Assembly: GCA_964523105.1 (NCBI GenBank)
Contig: CAZFZN010000030.1
Span: 1-64,000 of the forward strand
Direction of reading: 5' to 3'
Source of the DNA: V1-33 sp964523105
GTDB taxonomy: Bacteria > Verrucomicrobiota > Verrucomicrobiia > Verrucomicrobiales > V1-33
DNA length: 64,000 bases
The notes under the pieces were generated by a model that saw only the letters and a program-made list of their open reading frames with translations, was not told the DNA's origin and did not search any database. Positions 37,362 to 45,799 of this stretch are shown here, piece by piece. The position numbers and the translations under genes were made by a program. Every line of letters begins with the position of its first letter. Position 1 is the stretch's first letter.

Positions 37362-40109
37362 ATGGCCCGGCGCTACATCGACAAGGTGGAGGCTCACGCA
37401 CAGCGCGTGTTCGCCCCCTCGCATGCCACGGGCGCGACTCCGCTCGACCTGATCAAGCTCTACCGGAGTTTCCTGAAAAAGGAAAATCACCGCATCCGGC
37501 TGCAGCACGCTCAGGGGCTGAGCGGCACGGAGGTTTGCCGGCAGCGCAGCGACCTGCTGGACATCGTGCTGCGCAAACTCTTCGCCAGCGCTCTGCAGGA
37601 AAGTCACGCCGAAGCCCGCGTCGCTCTGCTCGCCAGCGGCGGCTACGGGCGCGGCCTGCTCAATCCCGGCAGCGACATCGATCTGCAGTTCATCCATCCG
37701 GAGCGCGGCGGACGCGACCTCTCCGAATCCACCCGCGACCTCATCAGCAAGGTCATCACCATGCTCTGGGATGTCGGATTCAAAGTCGGTCAGGGCGTGC
37801 GTTCCGTCAAAGAAACGTTCCAGTTCGCACTCAAGGATCACACCACGCTCTGCGCCCTCATCGAAGCGCGCTTCATCACCGGCGACCGCGGGCTGTTCGA
37901 TGAATTCGAGGACAACTTCCGCCGCCAGTGCATCACCGGGCACGAGAAGCAGTTCCTCCGCGAGCGGGTCCGCAATGTGAAGAAGCTCCACAGCGAAGCC
38001 TCCAACACCATTCACCTCCAGGAGCCGAACGTGAAAACCGGCTGCGGCGGCCTGCGCGACTTTCACAATATCATCTGGCTCAGTTACGTTAAGCTGGGCA
38101 TCCGCGACCTCGATCAGCTCGTCCGCCGCCGCATCTTCTCGGAAATCGCCGGTCAGGAAATCCGCAAGGCGCACGACTTTCTCCTCCGCGTCCGCAATTC
38201 CATGCACTACGCGGAAAAGAGCGGCACCGATCTCCTGACACTCCGGCTCCAGGGCACCGTGGCCACCGATCTCGGCTACCCGGGACGCCGCATGATCGAG
38301 CGCACCGAGGCCTTCATGCGCGACTACTATCACCACACGCGCCAGCTCTATCAGCACAACCTCTCGCTCATGGAGCACTTCCAGCTGGAGCAGGAGGAGA
38401 AGAAGCCCGGCATCATCGGCTTTCTCGCCAACCGCAAGCAGGTGAAGCGCGAGTCCTTCGACGGGTTTCACGCGCGCGACGGCTTCATATTTCCCGACCG
38501 CGACGAGGTCTTTCAGGAGGACGACGGGCGCCTCATGCGGCTCTTTCAGCACCTCCAGGTGCGCGGGCTCAAGCTCAGCCCCCAGATCCGGCGCCTCGTC
38601 AAACTCAACTACTCCCTCATCAACCGCACCTTCCGCTACCGGAAGACGAACCGCGAAACATGGGAGGCCATTCTCAGCCGCAAAGGCCAGGTGGGGCCCG
38701 CCCTGCGCGCCATGCACCGCACCGGATTTCTCGGACGCTACATGCCGGAGTTCATGCCGCTCACCGACCTCGTGCAGCATGAGTTCTTTCACCGCTACGC
38801 TGCGGACGAGCACACGCTCAAATGCATCGAGTGCCTCGACGAACTCAGCGACACCCGGGAGCCGCGCCTCGCCTTCCACCAGCGGTTGTTTCACGACCTC
38901 GAGGACCCCTTCATCCTCTACCTCGCTCTGCTGCTGCACGATACCGGACGCGCCGATGGCGGCAAAAACCACGCCTATGCCAGCACCGCCCTGACAGATC
39001 AGGTCTGCCGCCGGCTCCAGATTTCCGACGGGCGCCGCCAGCTCCTGCTCTTCCTCGTGGACAACCACCTGCTCCTCTGGAAAACCGCCACCACGCGCAA
39101 CCTCGACGACCCGGAGGTCATCGCGGAGTTTGCCAAAATGGTGCGGCGGCGCGACTGGCTCGAGGCCCTCTACCTGCACACCATCGCCGACAGCCGCGGC
39201 ACCAACGAAACCGGCTGGACCGACTGGAAGGAAAGCCTCGTGCGCCAGCTCTATTATTCCACCCTGGCTTATTTCGAGGGCAGCGAGGCCTTCGCCGTGC
39301 ACAGCCACCTCTCCCGCGCCGCCATCCGCAAAGCCGCCGATGCCGAACTCGATGCGAGCTACGATGTCGAACTGGACGCGCACATTTCCGGCATGCCGCC
39401 GCGCTACTTCAACTTCCGTGAGCCGGCCAGCGTCATCCGGCACCTGCGCACCTGCCGGCAGTTTTTCCGCCAGCTGCGCAAGGAGGATCCCGCCAGCGCG
39501 CTGCGTCCCGTGCTGCGCTGGACCGCGCATCCGGAACAGGGCTGCAGCGAAGTCATTCTCGTCTCATGGGACCGCCACCTCCTGCTCGCCAAAGCCGCCG
39601 GCGCCCTCGCCGCCAACGGCATCAACATTCTCGGCGCTGACCTCTTCCTGCGCGAAGACGGGCTCGTGATCGACATCTTCCGCGTCTGCACCCTCGCGTT
39701 CGCGCCGGTCACCTCGGAGAAGACGATCGGCAGCGTCGGCGAACTGCTCAGCCGCGCCTGCAGCGGCGAGGAAATCGACTTCGCGAAGCTGATCCGCGGA
39801 CGCCGGGAGTCCCGCGAAATCCCCGCATGGCAGGAGGAGTTCCCCCTCTATGCCGCCGTTTTCAACGAGCCCCGCCGCAGCTGCACCACCGTCGAATTCC
39901 AGGCGCCCGACCGCGTCGGCCTGCTCTACGATGTCTTCAGCACCATCGGAAATCTCGACCTCGAAATCACCCACGCGCGCATCGGCACCGAAAAAGGTGC
40001 GGCCGTCGATACCCTCTGCGTCACCAATCCGGCCGGCGAACCGATCACCGATCCCGCAGCCCTCAAGTCACTCAAATACACTGTCCGCCGCGCCGTCGCG
40101 CCGGGTTAG
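37362..40109 (+). CDS. glnD: [Protein-PII] uridylyltransferase / uridylyl-removing enzyme
   Basis: 915 residues from ATG 37362. The nucleotidyltransferase active site is GGYGRGLLNPGSDID at 93-107 with Asp105 and Asp107, and the family motif TGCGGLRDFHNIIWL follows. The HD domain (about 460-640) includes LLLHDTGRADGGKNHA near 525. Two ACT domains close the protein (about 726-800 and 845-910: VEFQAPDRVGLLYDVFSTIG). GlnD senses glutamine and uridylylates or deuridylylates PII, controlling nitrogen assimilation. No glnB/amtB is adjacent. The HD motif has Thr (HDTG) where many GlnD have HDIG, a common variant. Confidence 0.95.
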   Translation: MARRYIDKVEAHAQRVFAPSHATGATPLDLIKLYRSFLKKENHRIRLQHAQGLSGTEVCRQRSDLLDIVLRKLFASALQESHAEARVALLASGGYGRGLLNPGSDIDLQFIHPERGGRDLSESTRDLISKVITMLWDVGFKVGQGVRSVKETFQFALKDHTTLCALIEARFITGDRGLFDEFEDNFRRQCITGHEKQFLRERVRNVKKLHSEASNTIHLQEPNVKTGCGGLRDFHNIIWLSYVKLGIRDLDQLVRRRIFSEIAGQEIRKAHDFLLRVRNSMHYAEKSGTDLLTLRLQGTVATDLGYPGRRMIERTEAFMRDYYHHTRQLYQHNLSLMEHFQLEQEEKKPGIIGFLANRKQVKRESFDGFHARDGFIFPDRDEVFQEDDGRLMRLFQHLQVRGLKLSPQIRRLVKLNYSLINRTFRYRKTNRETWEAILSRKGQVGPALRAMHRTGFLGRYMPEFMPLTDLVQHEFFHRYAADEHTLKCIECLDELSDTREPRLAFHQRLFHDLEDPFILYLALLLHDTGRADGGKNHAYASTALTDQVCRRLQISDGRRQLLLFLVDNHLLLWKTATTRNLDDPEVIAEFAKMVRRRDWLEALYLHTIADSRGTNETGWTDWKESLVRQLYYSTLAYFEGSEAFAVHSHLSRAAIRKAADAELDASYDVELDAHISGMPPRYFNFREPASVIRHLRTCRQFFRQLRKEDPASALRPVLRWTAHPEQGCSEVILVSWDRHLLLAKAAGALAANGINILGADLFLREDGLVIDIFRVCTLAFAPVTSEKTIGSVGELLSRACSGEEIDFAKLIRGRRESREIPAWQEEFPLYAAVFNEPRRSCTTVEFQAPDRVGLLYDVFSTIGNLDLEITHARIGTEKGAAVDTLCVTNPAGEPITDPAALKSLKYTVRRAVAPG

Positions 40110-40179
40110 CGCCTCGATACATTTTCGACCGGGTGTTGTAATCAAATTGGCTGCTCGTGGTATGCCGCCGCATCAGCAT

Positions 40180-40770
40180 TCACTCCCGCGGAGTGATATA
40201 GATTCCGCCAACACGAATGAAGTCACCTTTCGATGACTTGCCATTCAGTGAGCTTTCGTAGCGGACACTCACCAGGTCCAGCGTCACCCGGGAGCGCTCC
40301 GTCTCATAAAAAGGACGATGATCGTCTTCCGAAAGCTTGTTGTCTGTAAGGTTCTTCACCTTCTTCAATTCCATCTCATCGGTGATGCCGTTGCTCAGCT
40401 CCCACTGGAGCCGGTCAAACGGAGAGTCGCCGGGAATTTGTTCGGAAAGGGTCCAGTCCAGAATGCTGTGTGTGATCCGCACCCCCGCGAGCTGTCCAGC
40501 CCGGAAGAGAAAGGCGTGAGTTTTGCCGTAGAGCAGCAGCGTATCCCTGCCGCGAAGTCTGACATAACCCGCGGGTTTTCCATGCGCAGCTGTAAACTCA
40601 TCCTCGCCGGTGCCGAGCGGGATTCCATAGATGTGCTTGTCGGGATCAATTTCGGGAGACAGCTTTCCCTCTTCTCTCGCCGGAGCCACCTTGCTGCGAA
40701 GATACTCGTTGTCTTCGGCTTGTGCGGTGAGAAACAGTGAAGCGAGCAGAAGTGACGGCAGGGTTCTCAT
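40180..40770 (-). CDS. Secreted protein of unknown function
   Basis: 196 residues from ATG 40770 (MRTLPSLLLASLFLTAQAED), a clear signal peptide; an ATG at 40794 would add eight residues. The mature part includes HIYGIPLGTGEDEFTAAHGK, a pattern seen in proteins with a small 'IPLGTSEDEF...LGKP' domain, and ends FIRVGGIYITPRE. I do not recognise a named family. It is convergent with glnD and 41 bases downstream of the DUF1080 gene on the same strand. Confidence 0.65.
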   Translation of the reverse strand: MRTLPSLLLASLFLTAQAEDNEYLRSKVAPAREEGKLSPEIDPDKHIYGIPLGTGEDEFTAAHGKPAGYVRLRGRDTLLLYGKTHAFLFRAGQLAGVRITHSILDWTLSEQIPGDSPFDRLQWELSNGITDEMELKKVKNLTDNKLSEDDHRPFYETERSRVTLDLVSVRYESSLNGKSSKGDFIRVGGIYITPRE

Positions 40771-40811
40771 GGCAACGAATGAAAGAGGTCTCAAGGAACT
40801 GAAACTCGGGG

Positions 40812-41450
40812 CTATTCAATGGCCCGCACTTTGATATTCCGGAACTTCACCCACCCCGCGTGGCCCTCCGCGCCGTAGGTCTGGAATGCGAGCACACCCT
40901 CGCGCAGGAAGTGCTCCTTCGGGGCCGGATCGGTGAAGTCCACCACCTTCTGCCCGTTCAGCGTGACCTCGATGTGCGCGCCTTTGGCCACAATGCGCAG
41001 CGTGTTCCATTCGAGCTTTTTACGGATCGCATCCTTCTCGTCGCCCTTGGCCAGCCACTTGTCGGTGAAAAGACCGCCGCAGTATTCCTCCGCCGCGCCG
41101 CGGCCGATGTTGATCTGATAGCCGGTGCGCCCCTGCGCGGCGGGATCATTGCGCAGATAGACGCCGCTGTTGTACTTGCCGTGCTCGTCGATCATGAAGT
41201 CCAGCTCCAGTTCGAAGTCCTTGAACTTCTCTTTCGTCATCAACATGCCTGACTTTTTGGGATCGCCGTCCTGACCGCCTTCGATGACGCCGTCCTTCAC
41301 GCGCCACGGCGCGCTGCCGCGCGTGGTGAAGGCGTCGAGGTTCTTGCCGTCGAAAAGCGTGATCCATTCGCCGGCGCGGACGGTGCCAGGTAACAGGAGG
41401 GCGCAGAGGGAGCAGAAAATCAGAGAGGCGAAGGACATGCCGTTGCCCAT
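40812..41450 (-). CDS. Secreted DUF1080 (3-keto-disaccharide hydrolase-type) protein
   Basis: 212 residues from ATG 41450, or 208 from 41438, with a signal peptide (MSFASLIFCSLCALLLPGTV). DUF1080 signatures: ITLFDGKNLDAF, ELELDFMIDEHGKYNSGVYL, WNTLRIVAKGAHIEVTLNG and HAGWVKFRNIKVR at the end. The fold is a concanavalin-like beta-sandwich; some members hydrolyse 3-keto-glucosides, and many in Verrucomicrobia and Planctomycetes are uncharacterised. It shares the family with 57902-58588 in this window. A long inverted repeat (41499-41595) sits just upstream. Confidence 0.9.
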   Translation of the reverse strand: MGNGMSFASLIFCSLCALLLPGTVRAGEWITLFDGKNLDAFTTRGSAPWRVKDGVIEGGQDGDPKKSGMLMTKEKFKDFELELDFMIDEHGKYNSGVYLRNDPAAQGRTGYQINIGRGAAEEYCGGLFTDKWLAKGDEKDAIRKKLEWNTLRIVAKGAHIEVTLNGQKVVDFTDPAPKEHFLREGVLAFQTYGAEGHAGWVKFRNIKVRAIE

Positions 41451-41498
41451 AGCCGCAGGGCGCGGGGAAGGGAAGGGCCACGAATGCGGGGAGGATTT

Positions 41499-41595
41499 GA
41501 ACAGGAGGAAGCAGAGGAAGCAGAGAGGCTAAAAAGAAGGGTGCCCTTGATTTCATCATTAGAGAAACCTCTGCTTCCTCTGCTATCTCCTGTTC
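41499..41595. repeat. Long intergenic inverted repeat (element ii)
   Basis: The left arm 41499-41528 (GAACAGGAGGAAGCAGAGGA...) and the right arm 41566-41595 (...CTGCTATCTCCTGTTC) are imperfect inverse copies over 30 bases with 3-5 mismatches and a 37-base loop. Each arm has internal GCAGAGGAA repetition. It is positioned between the sigma gene (ends 41607) and the DUF1080 gene start. It has the look of a small palindromic mobile element or a dispersed structured repeat. Confidence 0.8.
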
Positions 41596-41606
41596 GAAGA
41601 CAGTCA

Positions 41607-42317
41607 TCATCCTTTGCGCAGCGCGGCTTTGAGCGCCGCGAGTTCTTCATCCACTGAGGCGCCCGGCGCGAGAGTCTGCGCGAGTTCGGTACGCAGCAGT
41701 TCGCGATAGCGGTGGCGCAGGCGGTGGATGGCCACGCGCAGTGCGGCGGGCGTCATGCGCAGACCGGGCGCGGCGCTTTCGATGCTGCCGTATTCTGCGC
41801 CGCCGGTGAGGAACGGTGTGAGCGTGGCGAATTGCGCGCCCCGGCCGTCGCCTTCCATCTCCTGCGCCAGCGCCGTGAGCGTGCGGTCGAGCAGCGTGAG
41901 CGCCCACTGGCGGTCGAAGGCCTCATCCGGCGGCAGCGCATTGGCATCCGCCGGATCAAGGCCCGGTGCGCTCGCGGTGCCGGGATCGAGCGGCTCCGGT
42001 ACGACACCGCCGCCTCGTTTCTCGCGCTGCTCATGCTCCCTCCGCGCGGAGAGAAAGTGCTTCACTGCGCCGAGCAGGAACGTGCGGAACTTTCCGCGCT
42101 CCGGCTCCGCACCGTCCACGCCGTTGCCGCTCAACAGCCGTGCGAAGAATTCCTGCACCAGTTCCCGCGCGTCCTCTTCGCTGCGCCCCTCGCTGCGCAG
42201 AAAGACGAACACCGGCTCGTAGTAGCCTGCGCACAGTTCCGACAATGCCGTCTGCGCCTCCGCCCCGCGCCCGCGGGAGCGCGCCACATGGGACCAGCGG
42301 GTGTCGGGGAATTGCAT
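41607..42317 (-). CDS. ECF-like RNA polymerase sigma factor (paralogue)
   Basis: 236 residues from ATG 42317, 9 bases after the kinase stop, so cotranscribed with it. Region 2 (TRWSHVARSRGRG, YYEPVFVFLRSEGRSEED, ARELVQEFFARLL, GKFRTFLLGAVKHFLS) and region 4 (AALRVAIHRLRHRYRELL) align closely with the sigma factor at 14033-14749. The linker holds a Pro/Gly/Ala-rich insert. It ends DEELAALKAALRKG, as the other ends DEELRYLIAVLAR. It likely directs RNA polymerase to promoters controlled through the partner kinase; targets are unknown. Confidence 0.88.
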   Translation of the reverse strand: MQFPDTRWSHVARSRGRGAEAQTALSELCAGYYEPVFVFLRSEGRSEEDARELVQEFFARLLSGNGVDGAEPERGKFRTFLLGAVKHFLSARREHEQREKRGGGVVPEPLDPGTASAPGLDPADANALPPDEAFDRQWALTLLDRTLTALAQEMEGDGRGAQFATLTPFLTGGAEYGSIESAAPGLRMTPAALRVAIHRLRHRYRELLRTELAQTLAPGASVDEELAALKAALRKG

Positions 42318-42326
42318 GGCGCGAGG

Positions 42327-44756
42327 CTACTGCTGCACGGTATAGTTCTCACCCTCTTTGGCGACGAAGATTTGCACGGTGCTGGAGTTCAGATCTCCCG
42401 CACCGAAATGGTAAGGATAGTGCCGGGAGAATTCCTCCGTCCGGGTGCTGCGGGGAATGAGAATGCAGGTGAACGGTGTACGGGGATCCTGACCCTCCCG
42501 TGTGACTTTCACAATCGCCAGCGGCTCCATCTTATGCCAAATCCCGACCGAGTACTCCCAAAGACGGTCGTCGAGCGTTCGCCCGGACAACAGTTGGGCG
42601 GCATTGCGGTCGAGACGCCGGCAGGCGCTGATCCACTGCTGCAGGGCCGCGGCCTCCGGGTCTGTTTGCGCCAGCGTGGCCAGAGCCTCCATCGCCGTGC
42701 CCCTCATGGAAAGGGGCGCCTGCGGATCATCGGGCGGAACGATTCTGCCTCCCGGGATCCATCCGGGCGGTGAGATATGAAAGGCAGTGGCGCCGGCGAC
42801 GAGCACAAAGGGCACCATGCCATGCAGGAGCGGGCGGCCGCGGGTGAATCCGGCAAACCAGCCGCCCAGCGTCATGATCGCTGCGAGGATGAAGAGGTTT
42901 TCATCGTCCATGAGATCGAACCGCCAGAAGCTGCGCGTGTAGATGGAGTCGTTCCAACTGACCTGAATGGACGGCCTGACACTTTCCGGCAGCGCGTGGG
43001 TCATGGCCTCGGTGATGCGGAGCAGCCGCGCTTCGAGAGCATCCCTCGACTGCGCGACGACTGCTGTCGACCACGTTTTGCGCAGGGCATTGTCGCGTGT
43101 GTCCCGGATTCGATAATAAGAAGCGTCGTAATAGTCTCCGCGCGGTGGCAGGCCGGTGCCGCCCAGCACCGCGCCCGGCGCATTGGCAAATTCCGCCATC
43201 ACCACGTCGCGGAACATGGCATCCAGCGCGGCATCCGAAGTGATCGTCGCCGTGCCTGCCAGCGGTGGACGGTTGGCGGAAAAATACAGCCGGCCCGCCA
43301 TGCCGCGCGTCGGCCAGGTGCTGGAGGAATTGGCCACGATCGCCAGCATTCCGCCCCAGAGCACGACCGCGAGCAGCAGGAGCAGAGGCGCCTTGCGTTT
43401 GATCCAGCCCGCCTCGGCCCACCTCGTCATGCGCAGCAGCGGCTGCACGCAGAGCCATGCCGCGAGACCGGTGGCCGCCGTCACCCAGATCATGCTGGAT
43501 GGATACGACCCGCGAAATCCGTCGCGATCCAGTTCCTTCATGGACTCGAACCACAGAATCGGAATCAACAGCGGCACAAAGCAAAGCGACAGGCGGAACA
43601 GGAAGAGAAAGACGAGGCCGCAGCCGTAGCCGGTGGCCTCCGCGGCTGATTTTGGGAAATGCTTGTGCCGGTCGAGAAATCTGACCGCCTTTTGTGCATA
43701 TTCCTGCGCCGTTTGCTTCAGCGGCGGCGGCTCGCTGTGCGGCGCATCCTCTGCCGCGGCGGGAGGAGCCTGACGAAACTCCCGCGGCTGCGGCGAGATG
43801 GGAGGGACCGGTGTTTGGGCAACGGTATCCAGCGCCGAGCGCATTTCGCCCGCGGCCTGGTAGCGGCGCTCGCGTTCCTTTTCCAAAGTGCGGAAGACGA
43901 TGTGATCCAGCCGCGGATCGGTGCCTGACTTTTCCGACGGCGCAGGAAAGCGGCCCAGGGGCAGGCCGCCGGTGAGCAATTCGTAAAGCACGACGCCGAG
44001 CGAGTAGATGTCCGCGCGGTGATCCACGTCGGCGGGGGATTCGATCTGCTCCGGGGCCATGTAAGCCGCGGTGCCGAGACGTGCGCCCGCCAGCGTGAGG
44101 GTGGGAGCGGGATGCGTGCCGCCGAGTTTCGCGAGGCCGAAGTCGGCGATCTTGGCCGTGCCGGCACTATCAAGGAGGATGTTCTCGGGTTTGATGTCGC
44201 GGTGGAGCACGCCCTTTTCGTGCGCGTACTGGAGCGCGTCGCAGAGCTTCGGCACCAGGGCGAGGGCTTCGCGAGCGGAGAGTCCGCCGGTGCGCTGCAC
44301 CTGACGCAGCGTCACGCCGTCCACATATTCCATGAGCAGCCAGCAAAGCGGCGCGCTGTCAGGGCCGCCGGAGGTTTGGCCCACGTCATAGACCTGGACG
44401 ATGTTCGGATGATTGAGCCGGGCCAGCGCGCGGGCCTCGCGGGTGAAACGCTCCACCCACGCCGGATCGCGCGCATAGTCCGGCGGCAAAACCTTCAGCG
44501 CCGCCATGCGGTCGAGGTTCGGCTGGCGGACTTTATAGACACGCCCCATGCCGCCCGCGCCGAGCGGCGCGAGGATTTCCAACTGCGGAAAAGCCCGGCG
44601 CAGCGTGTCGAGATCGAGCGGCGCGCCAAATCCCTCCGGCACGGGCACCACCTCCGTCTCGGCGCCCGCCGCATCCATGAGACAAGCGGGACAAAGCCCG
44701 CGCGGAGCGGACGGCGGGAGCGGCGTGCGGCATTTGGGGCAGACGGAGGGTGTCAT
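42327..44756 (-). CDS. Membrane Ser/Thr protein kinase with zinc ribbon (paralogue)
   Basis: 809 residues from ATG 44756 (MTPSVCPKCRTPLPP). Zinc ribbon Cys6, 9, 22, 25; Gly loop GAGGMG; Lys88; HRD 185-187; DFG 205-207; GTAAYMAPEQIESPADVDHR. The kinase and its linker (KERERRYQAAGEM) closely match the kinase at 15367-17622, but the C-terminal half differs: hydrophobic segments (VFLFLFRLSLCFVPLLIPIL, LLLLLAVVLWGGMLA) and a large extracytoplasmic region with no Gly-rich repeat. The pair therefore shares an intracellular module and has different sensor halves. It heads an operon with the sigma factor. Confidence 0.92.
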   Translation of the reverse strand: MTPSVCPKCRTPLPPSAPRGLCPACLMDAAGAETEVVPVPEGFGAPLDLDTLRRAFPQLEILAPLGAGGMGRVYKVRQPNLDRMAALKVLPPDYARDPAWVERFTREARALARLNHPNIVQVYDVGQTSGGPDSAPLCWLLMEYVDGVTLRQVQRTGGLSAREALALVPKLCDALQYAHEKGVLHRDIKPENILLDSAGTAKIADFGLAKLGGTHPAPTLTLAGARLGTAAYMAPEQIESPADVDHRADIYSLGVVLYELLTGGLPLGRFPAPSEKSGTDPRLDHIVFRTLEKERERRYQAAGEMRSALDTVAQTPVPPISPQPREFRQAPPAAAEDAPHSEPPPLKQTAQEYAQKAVRFLDRHKHFPKSAAEATGYGCGLVFLFLFRLSLCFVPLLIPILWFESMKELDRDGFRGSYPSSMIWVTAATGLAAWLCVQPLLRMTRWAEAGWIKRKAPLLLLLAVVLWGGMLAIVANSSSTWPTRGMAGRLYFSANRPPLAGTATITSDAALDAMFRDVVMAEFANAPGAVLGGTGLPPRGDYYDASYYRIRDTRDNALRKTWSTAVVAQSRDALEARLLRITEAMTHALPESVRPSIQVSWNDSIYTRSFWRFDLMDDENLFILAAIMTLGGWFAGFTRGRPLLHGMVPFVLVAGATAFHISPPGWIPGGRIVPPDDPQAPLSMRGTAMEALATLAQTDPEAAALQQWISACRRLDRNAAQLLSGRTLDDRLWEYSVGIWHKMEPLAIVKVTREGQDPRTPFTCILIPRSTRTEEFSRHYPYHFGAGDLNSSTVQIFVAKEGENYTVQQ

Positions 44757-44858
44757 GGCTGAGTGTATCCTGATGCGCGGCGGGCGGAGTGTTACACGGA
44801 TTTTAGCAGGGAAATGCTGATGCGGGCGAAGGCCTCGCAATCGCCGTGTGGCCAGTCT

Positions 44859-45725
44859 TCAGTATGGGGCCTCTCGCGGCTCGAAGCCCATTCCTCTGGT
44901 GTCGAGCAGCAGGTTGGCTGTGCGCGGTCCGTCGGGGGTAATGCCGGCGGCATAGAGAATACAGTCCGCTGTCCAGACGAGACGGTTTCTGACGGCATCA
45001 AACTCCGCCCATTCCCAATCCGTCTGGCGCAGCACTTTACCGTCCGGAGTTACCAGGTCGAAGGTCATGAAGCCGCTGGGCTGGTTATGCTGGCGGGAAT
45101 GCCAGTCCCCCTCCGCCTGGCGCAACTTCCAGCCGTGCGGCAATGGCTTCTCGAAAACCATGCGTGGCGGATTGACTTCTCCGCGCCGGGTCTTGTCTGA
45201 GTCAGCCACCGGGCACTTCTCCCAAGCGGAGGGTGCCGCGGTCCAGCCATCCCGTTGCAGCCGCAGCCACAGGTATCTGCCTCGCACCATCGTACTCCAC
45301 GGCGGCTGGTCGGGAAGTTTGGCGACAACAGGCATCCCCAGATGATCCCAGTGCGGCTTCTCCTCAGTGGCCAGCAGTTTCACCACCCCGTCCACATCAC
45401 GAAAGAACATGCCCGTGCCCGGCCCTTTGGTCCACGAGTCGGTGCTCCAAAACATCAGAGCTTTGAGCCAGGGCGCGCGCGAGACGGCGAGATAAACACT
45501 GTGCTCCTCACCCCATCTCTGCGTGTTCACATAAGAAACAAAGTAGTCTCCGTCCGGCGAAAGGTCTGCGGCATAGTAATCGAGGCGCTTCTTCATCCAT
45601 TGACCCACCTCAAAGCGATCTGTGCGACGATCCCAGCCAATGGTGCCGGAGCATCGGCCCGGCCCGCGCTTGATAAGGAGCGCGGATGGGGACTCCGTCG
45701 CGAGCAGGACGTGAAGGTGGGCCAT
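44859..45725 (-). CDS. Conserved hypothetical protein
   Basis: 288 residues from ATG 45725 (MAHLHVLLATESPSALLIKR); the longer frame upstream is rejected because protein-like sequence begins here. Characteristic segments are IGWDRRTDRFEVGQWMKKRL, DLSPDGDYFVSYVNTQRWGE and AVSRAPWLKALMFWSTDSWT. I recall this as a widespread conserved family without assigned function; the style suggests a beta-rich cytoplasmic protein. No signal peptide or catalytic motif is evident. It lies 74 bases downstream of the fic gene on the same strand and may be transcribed with it. Confidence 0.7.
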   Translation of the reverse strand: MAHLHVLLATESPSALLIKRGPGRCSGTIGWDRRTDRFEVGQWMKKRLDYYAADLSPDGDYFVSYVNTQRWGEEHSVYLAVSRAPWLKALMFWSTDSWTKGPGTGMFFRDVDGVVKLLATEEKPHWDHLGMPVVAKLPDQPPWSTMVRGRYLWLRLQRDGWTAAPSAWEKCPVADSDKTRRGEVNPPRMVFEKPLPHGWKLRQAEGDWHSRQHNQPSGFMTFDLVTPDGKVLRQTDWEWAEFDAVRNRLVWTADCILYAAGITPDGPRTANLLLDTRGMGFEPREAPY

Positions 45726-45799
45726 GCGATCAGGTATTCGACGATGAGCGGTTGCCGCAAGCGGAGTGCGCCCGGGGCGGCGCACCGCCCCGGACGTTT

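Noticed and set aside
37341..39530. 729-codon minus-strand open frame opposite glnD
   Set aside because: GlnD has all catalytic motifs; the antisense frame is a codon-bias artefact.
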